NCBI RefSeq assembly: GCF_026167665.1 | Contig: NZ_CP098740.1 | Span: forward strand, 7,254,001-7,318,000 | From: Streptomyces drozdowiczii | GTDB lineage: Bacteria > Actinomycetota > Actinomycetes > Streptomycetales > Streptomycetaceae | Length of the DNA: 64,000 nucleotides | Direction: 5' to 3' | Shown: positions 42,706 to 51,215 of the stretch, in pieces | How the letters are laid out: each line of letters begins with the position of its first letter | How positions within the stretch are numbered: position 1 is the first letter of the stretch | Translations under genes and position numbers: made by a program | Notes under the pieces: generated by a model | The model's database searches: none | Told to the model about the DNA's origin: nothing | The model's input: the letters and a program-made list of their open reading frames with translations, nothing else

Positions 42706-45341
42706 GCCGTGGTGCTCTGCAGGGGCTGGGAGTGGATGTGGGCGACGGCTTGCTCGTCGGCGGGCAGGGTGATCTGCATGGCGCCGATCCGGCCGGTGAG
42801 GTCGCGGTGCAGGCACTCGCCGGCCCGGGCGGCACGCTCGTCATCGCTCAGCTCGGGGCTGTTGGGCGAGAGCCCGGTGGTGACGAGCGCGAGGAGGTCC
42901 TGGTCGTTGGGGTCGCAGCCCAGGAACGTCAGGGCGCGGCGGGCGAGGGTGACGTCGGTGTGCCGGAAGACGAACTTGCGGGGGATGAGGCCGCGCAGGA
43001 TCTGCCCGTCCTCCAAGTCCCCGGAGCCGATGTCTTCGTCGTCGTGCCCGCCGAACAGGGCGCCGGCGCCGTGCTTGCGCCCGTCGCGTACGAGCTCCAG
43101 GGCCAGGGCGAGACCTTCGGGGCTGGAGGTCAGCCACCAGCACTCGTCCCACACCACGAGCGCGAACTCGTCCAGGTCCGCGTACACGATCTTCCGGCAC
43201 AGCGCGGCGATCAGGTACATCACGGCCCGGCCGAAGACCTTCTCGAACTCCATCTTCTCCAGCCGACCCTCGCGCAGCTCGCTCTTCGTCGGCAGCGCGA
43301 GCGAGGCCACGGAGAAGACGAGGGTGTCGGCCGACGAACCCCTCACCACGGGCAGCGTCTCGTCGAACACCGCCCGGGCGAGGTCCTTGCGGCGCACAGC
43401 GGACAGCCTGCGGGCGGCCATCGCCGAGCAGGCGTCGCCCAAGGTGCCGCGGTTGGTGAGCTCCTCGACCAGGACCCGCATCGAGGGATGCGGCTGGGCG
43501 AGGACGGTCTCGATCGCCTCGGACAGAGCAATGCCTTCGTCGCTCATCGGCGCGAGCCCCAGCAACAACGTCAGAAACGACTCGGTGAAGCGTTGGGCTT
43601 CGCGGCCGGTGAAGGTCCGCAAAGGGTCGAGGGAGATGCGGGCGTGATCGTCGATGGTGATGCACTCGGTCTGGCCCGGGCACGCCTGGGCGTAGCGGAG
43701 CCATTCCTGACGTGGGGTCCGGTCCACGATCACGACACGGCCGCGCCGGTAGCTCCCTCTTGTTCTGCGGCCAGCTGCGAGTACTGAGTACACCGCCGCT
43801 TTCATCGCGGTCGACTTGCCCGCGCCGAGTTCCCCGATGAACGCCGCCGTCGCCGACGTGTTCTCCCTGGGGCCGCGTGTCCAGTCGGTGAGCACAGGGC
43901 GTACGCCGCCTCCGGCGAGCTGGAGCCCGAACAGGGGCCCGGTGCTGTCGCCGAGCCCGCCGCCGTTGAACGGGGCGGCCATCGCGAAGTCCCGCGCCAG
44001 CAAGTACTGGGCGTACTGGGCCATGACCTGCGGGGTGCGGGTGCCGGGCAGCATCCCGTACCAGAGGTTCTCCTGCTCCCCGCGCGGCCGGGCGAAGGTG
44101 TACTCGTTGCCGGCGAAGTGCCCGGCCAGCTCCCCGGCACGCCGCTCCGCCTCCTCGGGGGTGCCGCCCCAGACACACAGCGCGGCCATCGCCCGCACCT
44201 CGACCTCGGTACTCGACGCGGTCAGCCGCTCGCGGTACTCATCCAGACCGCCGACGGCCTTGTCGACGCTGGCCGGCACACCGGCACTCTCGCCCTCGTA
44301 CTCGGCGTACTGATGGGCGAGCTCGCGCGCCTGGCGCCGGGTCTTCGCCTCCGCCTCGGCCCCGGAGGACACATGCAACCGCACCACCCAGTCCACCGGG
44401 AACGAAAACGCGTCCAGGGAAGCCAGGTACTCCGAGCCGGGAAACACGAACGCCTCCGGCATCTCCGCCAGAGCGAGCATCACCTGATACGACGGACCCC
44501 ACTCCGTCGTGACCTCCAGCCACCGCCGCGCGAACGGACTCACCGGCCCTGTCTTGCGCCCGCGCCGGCGCCCGCGCCTTCCGGCCCGGCCATGAACAGC
44601 TCCGTGGCCCGTACGGTGAGGGCCCCAGCCCACGTTCACCCCGCCGTCGTCGTCGTCCTCCAGGTCCTCCAGAAGGTTGCCGCCTTCAGCGAGCGCGACC
44701 TGCCCGAGTGACGCAGCGCCCCGGCCCCGCCCGCGCCTTCGTGCCTGTTCCCCTTCGGGAAGTACGGGTTCGAGCAGGCCGCGCCGGGCGCTGTGGCCGT
44801 AGATCCACAGGATTTCGGGTGTCGTCGCGGCCCGCAGCGCGATCCCCGACGGCCACATCGACGCCATCCGCTCGGCCTGGGCCAGGCGCTCGCCCTCCTC
44901 ACGCGCCGACACCGGCCGCGGCAGCAACCCCAGCTGCAGGGCGACGTCGGCCCGGGCGGCGGCGAACACCTCGCGTACCGCCTCTCCACGGGCCAACGGC
45001 AAGGGGACGGCGAGCCAGTCGGTACGGCCGGTCAGCTCCAGCTGCTCCAGCTGCCCGCGCAGCAGCTCGGTGGACTCCCGGTAGCGGGCAGAGACCGTCA
45101 GGTCGATGCCCGTCGTCATCTTCGCCAGGACGCTCTCAGGGTCGACGGCCGGGCACAGGCTCAGCAGCATCGACTCACCCGTCAGCGACTTGACCAGCGC
45201 CTCCAGCTGCCCCAGCCGCCGGTCCTTCGAACGCCGCGACGTATCACCGCCGCCCGACCCCGCCACCCGGTACACCGCCCAGACCTGCCCGTGCACCGTC
45301 CACATCACATTCCCGGCCACATGCCGGATCGGCATCCGCAC
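42702..45341 (-). CDS. VirB4/TrbE-like conjugation ATPase
   Basis: 879 residues; GTG 45341 or the ATG six bases later. Walker A ELGAGKSTAMK is near residue 502 and Walker B FALVVWDECWWL near residue 725. LLARDFAMAAPFNGGGLGDS lies before Walker A, as in TcpF/VirB4 proteins. The N-terminal 400 residues form the usual VirB4 N-domain, with an Arg-rich insertion near residues 205-265. It is the motor of the T4SS at the cytoplasmic membrane and is coupled to the VirB6-like gene. Confidence 0.85.
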   Translation of the reverse strand: MRMPIRHVAGNVMWTVHGQVWAVYRVAGSGGGDTSRRSKDRRLGQLEALVKSLTGESMLLSLCPAVDPESVLAKMTTGIDLTVSARYRESTELLRGQLEQLELTGRTDWLAVPLPLARGEAVREVFAAARADVALQLGLLPRPVSAREEGERLAQAERMASMWPSGIALRAATTPEILWIYGHSARRGLLEPVLPEGEQARRRGRGRGAASLGQVALAEGGNLLEDLEDDDDGGVNVGWGPHRTGHGAVHGRAGRRGRRRGRKTGPVSPFARRWLEVTTEWGPSYQVMLALAEMPEAFVFPGSEYLASLDAFSFPVDWVVRLHVSSGAEAEAKTRRQARELAHQYAEYEGESAGVPASVDKAVGGLDEYRERLTASSTEVEVRAMAALCVWGGTPEEAERRAGELAGHFAGNEYTFARPRGEQENLWYGMLPGTRTPQVMAQYAQYLLARDFAMAAPFNGGGLGDSTGPLFGLQLAGGGVRPVLTDWTRGPRENTSATAAFIGELGAGKSTAMKAAVYSVLAAGRRTRGSYRRGRVVIVDRTPRQEWLRYAQACPGQTECITIDDHARISLDPLRTFTGREAQRFTESFLTLLLGLAPMSDEGIALSEAIETVLAQPHPSMRVLVEELTNRGTLGDACSAMAARRLSAVRRKDLARAVFDETLPVVRGSSADTLVFSVASLALPTKSELREGRLEKMEFEKVFGRAVMYLIAALCRKIVYADLDEFALVVWDECWWLTSSPEGLALALELVRDGRKHGAGALFGGHDDEDIGSGDLEDGQILRGLIPRKFVFRHTDVTLARRALTFLGCDPNDQDLLALVTTGLSPNSPELSDDERAARAGECLHRDLTGRIGAMQITLPADEQAVAHIHSQPLQSTTA

Positions 45342-45347
45342 CCCGGA

Positions 45348-46127
45348 TCACACCCCTCGCCGCGCACCACGCGGATCGCTCACGTCTTCCCGGACCTTGC
45401 GGCGGCGGGCTGCCAGCAGCGCCGCGGCGACCGGCACCGGCCGCTCCACCAAGGCCCCGTCCCTACCGGCCCCACCTGCGCCATTCGCGTCGGCCGAGTC
45501 CCGCCCTGCTGCCCCGAGACCGCCCGTGGGCGGGAGGACGACGTCGTCCTGGTCGAGGTCGTCGCCCTGGTCGCGGTCGACGCAACGACGAGCAACTGCG
45601 CCCGGGCGCAAGGCGCTCCCCGAGCCGGGCACGCCCGTACCGGCCCGGGAGGCGCGGAGCCTCGGCGCGGCAACCGTCTGCTCTGGGGCCCGTACCGCTC
45701 CATCCGGGGCCCAGGTGATGCTGCACACCCCGATCACCGGCCGCCGACCGCGCAGAGCCTTGAGGGGGCGCCCGCCGAGCCGGCCACCGGAGGGCCGGGT
45801 CAGCAGCCCGAGCGAACTGGCGGCCACCGACAGCGGGCTACGGCCGTCGACCTGCACATGCCGTACCAGCAGGGACAGCCCGTACGGCATGCCGAGCGCG
45901 AGCACGTAGTTGAGGAGCCCGAAGTGCGCCCACACCGCCCGGGTCAGCAGCAGCAGGGTCAGTGACCCGGCGAGAACGACCATCTGCGGCACCGTGTAGG
46001 GCCCGCCCCAGATCCGGCCGCGCCCGCCGGGCCACCGACCGATCATCAACGGATGCCGCCGAGATCGCGTGTAACACCGCCCGACGAGCACCTCCGGCCC
46101 CGAACCGGCCACCACCGCGCTGCTCAC
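45348..46127 (-). CDS. TcpE/PrgI-like membrane protein
   Basis: 259 residues; GTG start overlapping the previous stop. RIWGGPYTVPQMVVLAGSLT begins a two-helix membrane segment (VLAGSLTLLLLTRAVWA; LNYVLALGMPYGLSLLVR) followed by YxxRP-like SSLGLLTRPSGG, the TcpE/PrgI pattern of Gram-positive conjugation systems. The last 120 residues are low-complexity Arg/Ala/Asp-rich and probably cytosolic. It is a likely inner-membrane partner of VirB4. Confidence 0.7.
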   Translation of the reverse strand: MSSAVVAGSGPEVLVGRCYTRSRRHPLMIGRWPGGRGRIWGGPYTVPQMVVLAGSLTLLLLTRAVWAHFGLLNYVLALGMPYGLSLLVRHVQVDGRSPLSVAASSLGLLTRPSGGRLGGRPLKALRGRRPVIGVCSITWAPDGAVRAPEQTVAAPRLRASRAGTGVPGSGSALRPGAVARRCVDRDQGDDLDQDDVVLPPTGGLGAAGRDSADANGAGGAGRDGALVERPVPVAAALLAARRRKVREDVSDPRGARRGV

Positions 46128-46468
46128 CGCTGCTCACCCCGATCAGGCGACGGGGCGTAGCTCTGGACGACCGCGCTCTCGGGGCCCGCCCCGTGGACCG
46201 CGCTACTGCTACTGCTGCTGGGGGTGAGGTCGTCACCGACGCTGTCGCGGAACATGGGCGCGTTCAGCACCACGAACCAGAGCGCCGCGCCACCCAGCGC
46301 CGCGACGAATGCCGCCACCACCGACTTCGACTTCGCCCACGTGACCACTACGGCGGCCACCACCATCAGCAGCATCACCGAGCCGCTCAGCAGCGTCGTC
46401 ACCTTCTGGGCCAGCCGGTCGACGTCGTCGACCGCCCCCGCCAGCACCATCACATCCGCATGCATCAC
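46124..46468 (-). CDS. small two-helix membrane protein of the T4SS operon
   Basis: 114 residues with GTG/ATG starts (46468 or 46465) in overlap with the TcpC-like stop. Two hydrophobic helices (LLSGSVMLLMVVAAVVVTWA; VVAAFVAALGGAALWFVVLN) and a Ser-rich tail. Size and topology suit a VirB2/TrbC-like pilin or TcpD-like component, but there is no diagnostic motif. Confidence 0.65.
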   Translation of the reverse strand: MMHADVMVLAGAVDDVDRLAQKVTTLLSGSVMLLMVVAAVVVTWAKSKSVVAAFVAALGGAALWFVVLNAPMFRDSVGDDLTPSSSSSSAVHGAGPESAVVQSYAPSPDRGEQR

Positions 46469-47505
46469 TGCGCCTCCTTCTCATCGGCCCGCGCCGAGCC
46501 CTTGCTCAGCACGGGAGCTCCCTCCACGGACCCGATCTCCCAGCGCCCGTCCCGCGCGGTGATCGCGATGGCGTACACCAGCGGCCGCTCCTGTCCGGCC
46601 GCATCCGTCGCGGCGACCTGCACCAACAGCTCCCGCCGCGCCCCGTCGGCTGGCGTCGATTGCTGCGCACCCGGGTCGTTGGTGCCGGTCTCGGCAACTT
46701 GCGCGACCTCGACCCGCGAGTACGGCGCGGGCGAGACGGCGGACAGTGTGGTGCCGGGGGAGAGATAGCGGTCCAGCTGTCCGCTCCCGGCCAGGTACGC
46801 GGCGAAGAACCCCGTCAGCGTTTGCCCGGCCGGATCCGCGGCCGGTACGGGCACGGACTGCCCGTACGCCAGGGCCGGCGCTTCACCCGAGACCGGTGCT
46901 GCGACCTCCGCGGGAAGCGCGGCCGCCGACAACGCCCCGCCTGCACCGGAGCGCACCGCGACCTGGAAGTACCGCAGCACCGCCCTCGACGGAGCCGAGC
47001 CCGCCTCCGACCCCGACCTGCCCTCAGGCTTCGCCTTGGTGTCCGTCGCCCCGCTGGGGACGACGCGGGCGGCGACGGTCACCGACCAGTACCCGCCCGA
47101 CACCTCGCGCACCTTCACCGCCGCGAGCTCCTGCGCCCGCTGCGCCCCCGGAGCGGCCCTCAGCGTCACGTCGCGGGCGGTCGGCAGGAACGGGGCGAGG
47201 GAGTCCTCGGTGCCCTCACCGGCCGCCAGGTACGCGCTGACGAACAGCTCCGCGAACCCGCCCGGCCCCGCCGACTGCCCCACCGCGGGCTGCTCCTGGC
47301 GGACCGGAGCCACCGGCGCCACCGGAGCGGGCCGCGAGACCAACACCCACACCGTGAGGACCGGCCCGGCCACAATCAGCGCCCACGTCGTACGACGCAG
47401 CACCGTCACCGCATTGGCGGCGGCGCCGAGGGAACCCAGCGCCCACCCACCGGCCTCACCCGGCAGTACGTCCTGAAGTTCTACGTCCTCGGTGCGCCGC
47501 CTCAC
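46465..47505 (-). CDS. TcpC-like conjugation protein
   Basis: 346 residues from GTG 47505 in a GTGA overlap; the frame open to 47964 is a shadow upstream. One transmembrane helix (TWALIVAGPVLTVWVLVS) is followed by two NTF2-like domains (FAELFVSAYLAAGEGTEDSL ... RVVPSG; GFFAAYLAGSGQLDRYLSP ... YAIAITARDGRWEIGSVEG), as in TcpC, the VirB8 counterpart of Gram-positive T4SS. It assembles the channel outside the membrane. Confidence 0.78.
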   Translation of the reverse strand: MRRRTEDVELQDVLPGEAGGWALGSLGAAANAVTVLRRTTWALIVAGPVLTVWVLVSRPAPVAPVAPVRQEQPAVGQSAGPGGFAELFVSAYLAAGEGTEDSLAPFLPTARDVTLRAAPGAQRAQELAAVKVREVSGGYWSVTVAARVVPSGATDTKAKPEGRSGSEAGSAPSRAVLRYFQVAVRSGAGGALSAAALPAEVAAPVSGEAPALAYGQSVPVPAADPAGQTLTGFFAAYLAGSGQLDRYLSPGTTLSAVSPAPYSRVEVAQVAETGTNDPGAQQSTPADGARRELLVQVAATDAAGQERPLVYAIAITARDGRWEIGSVEGAPVLSKGSARADEKEAQ

Positions 47506-47765
47506 AGATGCCCCCGCAGCGCCTGGCCGACCTGACTGGTCCGGCTCTGCTCCGGCAGGCGGCGCCAGCGGGCGAAAGCGGAGCTCGCCCGGGTGGCGTC
47601 CTCGTCGAGATACGCGCGCATCGACTCCGCCGTCTGCTGTGCGAACGGTGCGACCTCCAGCTGCACCACGAGTTCGCGCAGCCTCTGGCGTGCCCGCACC
47701 AGCACGGCGAGATCCGACTGTTCGTTCGCGTCGCTGTCTGTTGTTGTGAGCCCAGGGTCCGTCAT
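47502..47765 (-). CDS. small helical protein of the T4SS operon
   Basis: 87 residues from ATG 47765 (GAAAGGGG upstream). A longer start at an ATG overlapping the previous stop (near 47874) is possible but adds poor sequence. Helical and charged (LAVLVRARQRLRELVVQLEV; TAESMRAYLDEDATRASSAF), soluble. Function unknown. Its stop overlaps the TcpC-like GTG. Confidence 0.6.
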   Translation of the reverse strand: MTDPGLTTTDSDANEQSDLAVLVRARQRLRELVVQLEVAPFAQQTAESMRAYLDEDATRASSAFARWRRLPEQSRTSQVGQALRGHL

Positions 47766-47869
47766 GACCCGCCCACCCCTTTCCGGCAGTACCTCTGCCG
47801 CCACCCACCCCAAGGAGCCGCCAGCGCCCAGACGTGACCCACGAATCCGAGAAATCTGAAAATGAGGCG

Positions 47870-48697
47870 TCATGCCGCCTGCACCCACTGCTCCGCGACC
47901 GCCCGCATCTGCCGCACCGCCCGGCTGCGCCGCTTTCGCCACGCGACCGCCGACACCCCGGCACGCTGTGCCCCGGCCCGGGTCTCCTCCGCGATCAGCC
48001 GCGCCCGGCCCACGTCCATCCGGCCCGCGTCAACAGCCCACACCAACAGCTCGACCAGCTCGCCCCGCGCCCCGTCGATGCCTTCCCCGTCCCGCAGCAG
48101 CCCCGCCTGCACGGCCCGCTGACCCAGGACGCCCGCCCACACGGCCTCGGCCGGATCGTCAACCGCCGGCTCACCGACCAGCACCTCGTCGAGGAACGGA
48201 TACAGCACGACGTCGTACTCGGCGCCCTCGGCCTTCAGCTCACGACTGGCCAGGTGCAGTGTCTCCAACAGCAAGTTCGCCGCGGCCCCGCTCGTACGCC
48301 CGAGCGGAAAGCAGCGCACCACCTGGAAGAGACACGCGAGGACCACCTGCCCGGTCTCGTCGAAGTCCCGGCCCGCCTGAAGCCGACGCGTCAGCCGCAT
48401 CGCGGCCGGCACCATCGCCTGCACCACCACCCGCGCCGCGAGCAACGCCCCCGCGCCCTCGCCACCCGCACGCTCGAGCAGCACCCGAAGCCACCGGTCG
48501 CTGTGCCCACGCCCCTGTGCCCGGCCCCGGCGCCCCAGCTCGGCCAGCACCTCCGACAGACCACCCGCGGTTGCGGTGTCCGCGAGCGGAATGCCGCCCT
48601 CGCGCAGCCAGCCCAGCACTGTTTCCGCGTGGCCCGGCTCGGCACACACGACGTCCCACTCGGCGTTCAGCGACTCAAAAACCCGTGTTCCATTCAC
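47870..48697 (-). CDS. first gene of the T4SS/Tad operon: sigma-/HTH-like regulatory protein
   Basis: 275 residues from ATG 48697 (CGGGAG upstream). It is all-helical. A central helix-rich region (LLAARVVVQAMVPAAMRLTR) and a C-terminal helix-turn-helix-like segment (ETRAGAQRAGVSAVAWRKRR, SRAVRQMR) are arranged like regions 2 and 4 of a divergent sigma factor. I cannot confirm this family. Being first in a 26-kb operon with clustered GGGTCAGC repeats in its promoter region suggests it controls the operon. Confidence 0.6.
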   Translation of the reverse strand: MNGTRVFESLNAEWDVVCAEPGHAETVLGWLREGGIPLADTATAGGLSEVLAELGRRGRAQGRGHSDRWLRVLLERAGGEGAGALLAARVVVQAMVPAAMRLTRRLQAGRDFDETGQVVLACLFQVVRCFPLGRTSGAAANLLLETLHLASRELKAEGAEYDVVLYPFLDEVLVGEPAVDDPAEAVWAGVLGQRAVQAGLLRDGEGIDGARGELVELLVWAVDAGRMDVGRARLIAEETRAGAQRAGVSAVAWRKRRSRAVRQMRAVAEQWVQAA

Positions 48698-48751
48698 GAC
48701 GACTCCCGTTCAGGTGATGCCGTGAATGCTTCTCAGGACCCCCCACCCAAT

Positions 48752-48853
48752 CGCTGACCCGAGCCCCAAAAAGCGCAGGTCAAGGGGTTGCCCAAATGCT
48801 GACCCCGGCCTGGGGGACGGAGCCGGGTCAGCAGGGTCAGCACTGGGTCAGCC
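48752..48853. promoter_or_regulatory. GGGTCAGC operator cluster at the T4SS operon promoter
   Basis: Five copies of GGGTCAGC, two on the minus strand (near 48752 and 48798) and three on the plus strand (48825, 48834, 48845). On the minus strand TTGACC (48784-48779) followed 17 bases later by a GGGTCAGCG copy in the -10 position makes a plausible regulated promoter for the operon starting at 48697. The same motif is repeated at 22683-22733. Confidence 0.55.
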
Positions 48854-48936
48854 ACCTGCGGTTCCCCTGAAGAAACCAGCGCCGCTCAGCTCGAAGCATC
48901 ACTGCTCCGCTCCCCGGCACGACGTTCATCGTTGTT

Positions 48937-49170
48937 TTGCTGGGCCTGATGCTGTTCATCCTGGTCATCGTCTGGGCCGTTCTCGGCGTGCACGGTCTGC
49001 TCCTTGGCCGCATGCCGGGTCACTGGCTCCAGCAGCGCGTGCGGCAGCCGAGACTCTGGGGAGGGGGCGCTCTGCTGATGCTGCTCAGCTTGAGCGTGGA
49101 CTCACCGTCGCTTCACGCCGTGGGAGTCGGCCTCGTCGTCCTGGGGCATGTGGTGAAGCCGACTCGGTAG
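48937..49170 (+). CDS. small two-helix membrane protein
   Basis: 77 residues from a TTG, or 73 from ATG 48949; no clear ribosome site. Hydrophobic segments LMLFILVIVWAVLGVHGLLL and ALLMLLSLSVDSPSLHAVGV with a basic loop between them. It is divergent from the T4SS operon across the operator cluster. Function unknown; the start is uncertain. Confidence 0.45.
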   Translation: MLGLMLFILVIVWAVLGVHGLLLGRMPGHWLQQRVRQPRLWGGGALLMLLSLSVDSPSLHAVGVGLVVLGHVVKPTR

Positions 49171-49212
49171 AGCTGTTGGCGCAGCTGCCCCGAAGGCAGA
49201 CGGCACGTCAGC

Positions 49213-49461
49213 TTGCCGTTCAACCTCGCGGCCCCTCGCGCCCTCGCCGCGATCGACCTGCGTGAGGCGTCCGCCGCCTTTTCCGTCCCCATCGACGGCA
49301 CCGCCCGCGTCGCACAGCACCGACCGCAAGGCACGCCGCGGTGCCGACTCAACGCCGGTTGCTCTATTGGTTGCGCAACGGGTTGTACTACAGGTTGCCG
49401 GACAAGGTGCGCTACGGGTTGTGCTACGGGTTGTCTACCCGAAATCCATGGGAGTGCGTAG
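49213..49461 (+). CDS. possible small protein ending in a Cys-every-four-residues repeat
   Basis: 82 residues from a weak TTG start. The first 48 codons have strong GC3 and read like protein (FNLAAPRALAAIDLREASAA). The C-terminus is CSIG-CATG-CTTG-CRTR-CATG-CATG-CLPE, seven cysteines spaced by exactly four residues, encoded by the 12-nt repeat at 49356-49439. The repeat codons have low GC3, so the repeat may be a DNA element and not selected as protein. Confidence 0.3.
   Translation: MPFNLAAPRALAAIDLREASAAFSVPIDGTARVAQHRPQGTPRCRLNAGCSIGCATGCTTGCRTRCATGCATGCLPEIHGSA
49356..49439. repeat. seven tandem 12-nt repeats (consensus GGGTTGTGCTAC)
   Basis: Units CGGTTGCTCTAT, TGGTTGCGCAAC, GGGTTGTACTAC, AGGTTGCCGGAC, AAGGTGCGCTAC, GGGTTGTGCTAC and GGGTTGTCTACC run without gaps. 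A GGGTCAGCGC copy follows at 49481. They lie in the 760-bp stretch between 49171 and 49934, where only a weak gene (49213) and hairpins are otherwise seen. Iterons of an origin or regulator sites are possible. Confidence 0.6.
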
Positions 49462-49640
49462 CCGCAGGTCAGCCGTCATTGGGTCAGCGCTTCCTTCCGG
49501 CGACACCTCTTCCCCGAAGGGGAAGAGACCTTCTGCTTCTCCCCTCCCCGCGGCGGCCGGCAGCGGAAGAACTGGTTCGGCTCAGCTGAAGGCCCAAGGC
49601 CACGAGGGCCGTGTACCTACCTGTTCCCGGGCATGAAAGC

Positions 49641-49686
49641 GGCCGGTGCCCCGGTCCGCCGAAGCGGGTGGCAAGGGGCACCGGCC
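49641..49686 (+). terminator. hairpin with 12-bp stem
   Basis: GGCCGGTGCCCC (49641-49652) pairs with GGGGCACCGGCC (49675-49686) around 22 bases. A second small hairpin, CTCTTCCCC-GAA-GGGGAAGAG, lies at 49507-49527. Confidence 0.5.
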
Positions 49687-49934
49687 AACCGAAATCACAC
49701 CCCCGCAGGCGAACCCGGGAGGGGACTCGCTGACCAGGTTACCGTCCCGCTCGTGTGGCCGTGGCGAGGGCGCGTGGTGGTGAGAGCTTGCGGAGCATGA
49801 CAAAAACGTGGCATCTTTGTCTCCCTTGGTGGGGTGGTTGCCGTGGGTCGACGTTCGTCGGTCCGGGTGCCACGTCGCTGTCGGCGGGATCGCCTGAGCT
49901 CCTGCCTCCTCGAATCGAAGACGGGACGAACGCG

Positions 49935-50959
49935 ATGATCCGCGCCGGACGGCTCAAGTACGTGCAGACGCTGGCCGGCCTGGCCGAGCAGCTGGGTGTC
50001 TCGTACGGCACCTTGAGGAACAAGAGGCTGCACGCGGTCGAGGGGCATCCGGCTCCGATCAGTTCGCCGACGGCGCGGGTCCAGCTCTGGGACTCGGAGC
50101 AGACTGCGGCGTTCCATGCGGGGAAGCCAGTTCCGGCTCTTTCGGACACGGATGACGACCAGGACCTCCTGGACCGCCATGAAGCCGCTCTCGAACTGGG
50201 CGTCTCCGCGGCCACCTGGAACGGCTACAAGAGCGACCCCAGGCTGGCCGAGCATGTGGTCCAGGTGCCGGAGGAGGGGGGACGGAGCACTGGCCCAGGT
50301 ATGTCGTGCGCGAGTTCAAGAACTCCAGGCCGGGCCGCGGCGCCGGGGGCGGGCGGCGTACGGGCAGCGGTGACGTGGTCCCACGGGACCAGTTGCAGCC
50401 GCGGATCGCCGAACTCCTCGACGCGAACCCGGCGGTCACGGTCGGCGACGTCGTCGACGCCCTGGGCGTCGTGTTCCCCACCGCGCAGGCCGGTCTCGTC
50501 CGAGTCCGCGGCCGGCGCATCGCCGACCTGGTCGAGGCCGAGCCGGAGCTGACAGCCGCACAGGCCGCCGAGCGCCTCGGCTTCCCGAAGGCCACCCGCA
50601 AGGGCGCGGTCGCCGCAGCTGAGGCGGAGCTCCATGCGCGCAGCGCCCTGCCGTACCTGCAGAACGTGGCAGACGTACTGGCCCGGGCCGGGGTGGCCGA
50701 GCCCGTCCAGGTCGAGGTCCGCCAGCTGGCGGGCGGGCACCTGGCTGCCGCCGTTCCGCTCGCCGCGGGGCAGGGCGCGCCGGCTCTTGTGTGGGACGAG
50801 CGGTTCGGGTGGCGTACCGCGACCAGCCGCCGCCACCCCATCGGCAAGGACGCTGGCACTCGCCCGGAAGGAGAGGGGATTCACTACCTCGCCTCCGGTA
50901 CGCACCCGGATCCGGAGGTCCTGATCGGCTCGCTTGCGAAGGTCGGCGCGCAGCGCTGA
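49935..50959 (+). pseudogene. multi-HTH DNA-binding protein with DUF6292-like C-terminus (one frame break)
   Basis: From ATG 49935 (codons upstream of it have poor GC3) two helix-turn-helix units appear: LAGLAEQLGVSYGTLRNKRL and RHEAALELGVSAATWNGYK. At a G6 run (50277-50282) the frame shifts by one base, and the protein continues EHWPRYVVREFKNSRPGRG with further HTH-like helices (TVGDVVDALGVVFPTAQAGL; LTAAQAAERLGFPKATRKGA). It ends in a domain ALPYLQNVADVLARAGVAEP ... ALVWDERFGWRTATSR resembling actinobacterial DUF6292. Joined length is about 341 residues. Repeated HTH units suggest a plasmid regulator or replication/partition DNA-binding protein. The break is probably an indel in the homopolymer. 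Confidence 0.65.
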
Positions 50960-51135
50960 GCGGACATGGCGCCGGTCTCGGGGCGCGGGCGGCAAGCTGA
51001 TTGTGGGCGGTAGGGGCGCGGCGTTGGCGGGTGCGGGGCTGCGGTGGTGCTCGCATCGGATCGCTCGTCAGTCGTGGTGGGGGATCCGGGTGTTCTGTTC
51101 CGAGGGGTGGTCGACACACCCCGCGAAGTGACAGA

Positions 51136-51178
51136 TGCATGGTAAGCTTTTCTCGTTGGTCGGTGGTGGCAGCCGACC
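51136..51178 (+). promoter_or_regulatory. promoter-leader module, copy 1
   Basis: TGCATGGTAAGCT followed by TCGTTGGTCGGT-GGTGGCA-GCCGACC. The last part folds as a 7-bp RNA hairpin with one G-U pair. It lies 38 bp upstream of the ATG at 51216. It is one of five near-identical copies (see findings). The 50960-51135 stretch upstream is non-coding. Confidence 0.65.
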
Positions 51179-51215
51179 CGCATCCGAAAGCACACGCACC
51201 CCAGGGGAGACCCCT

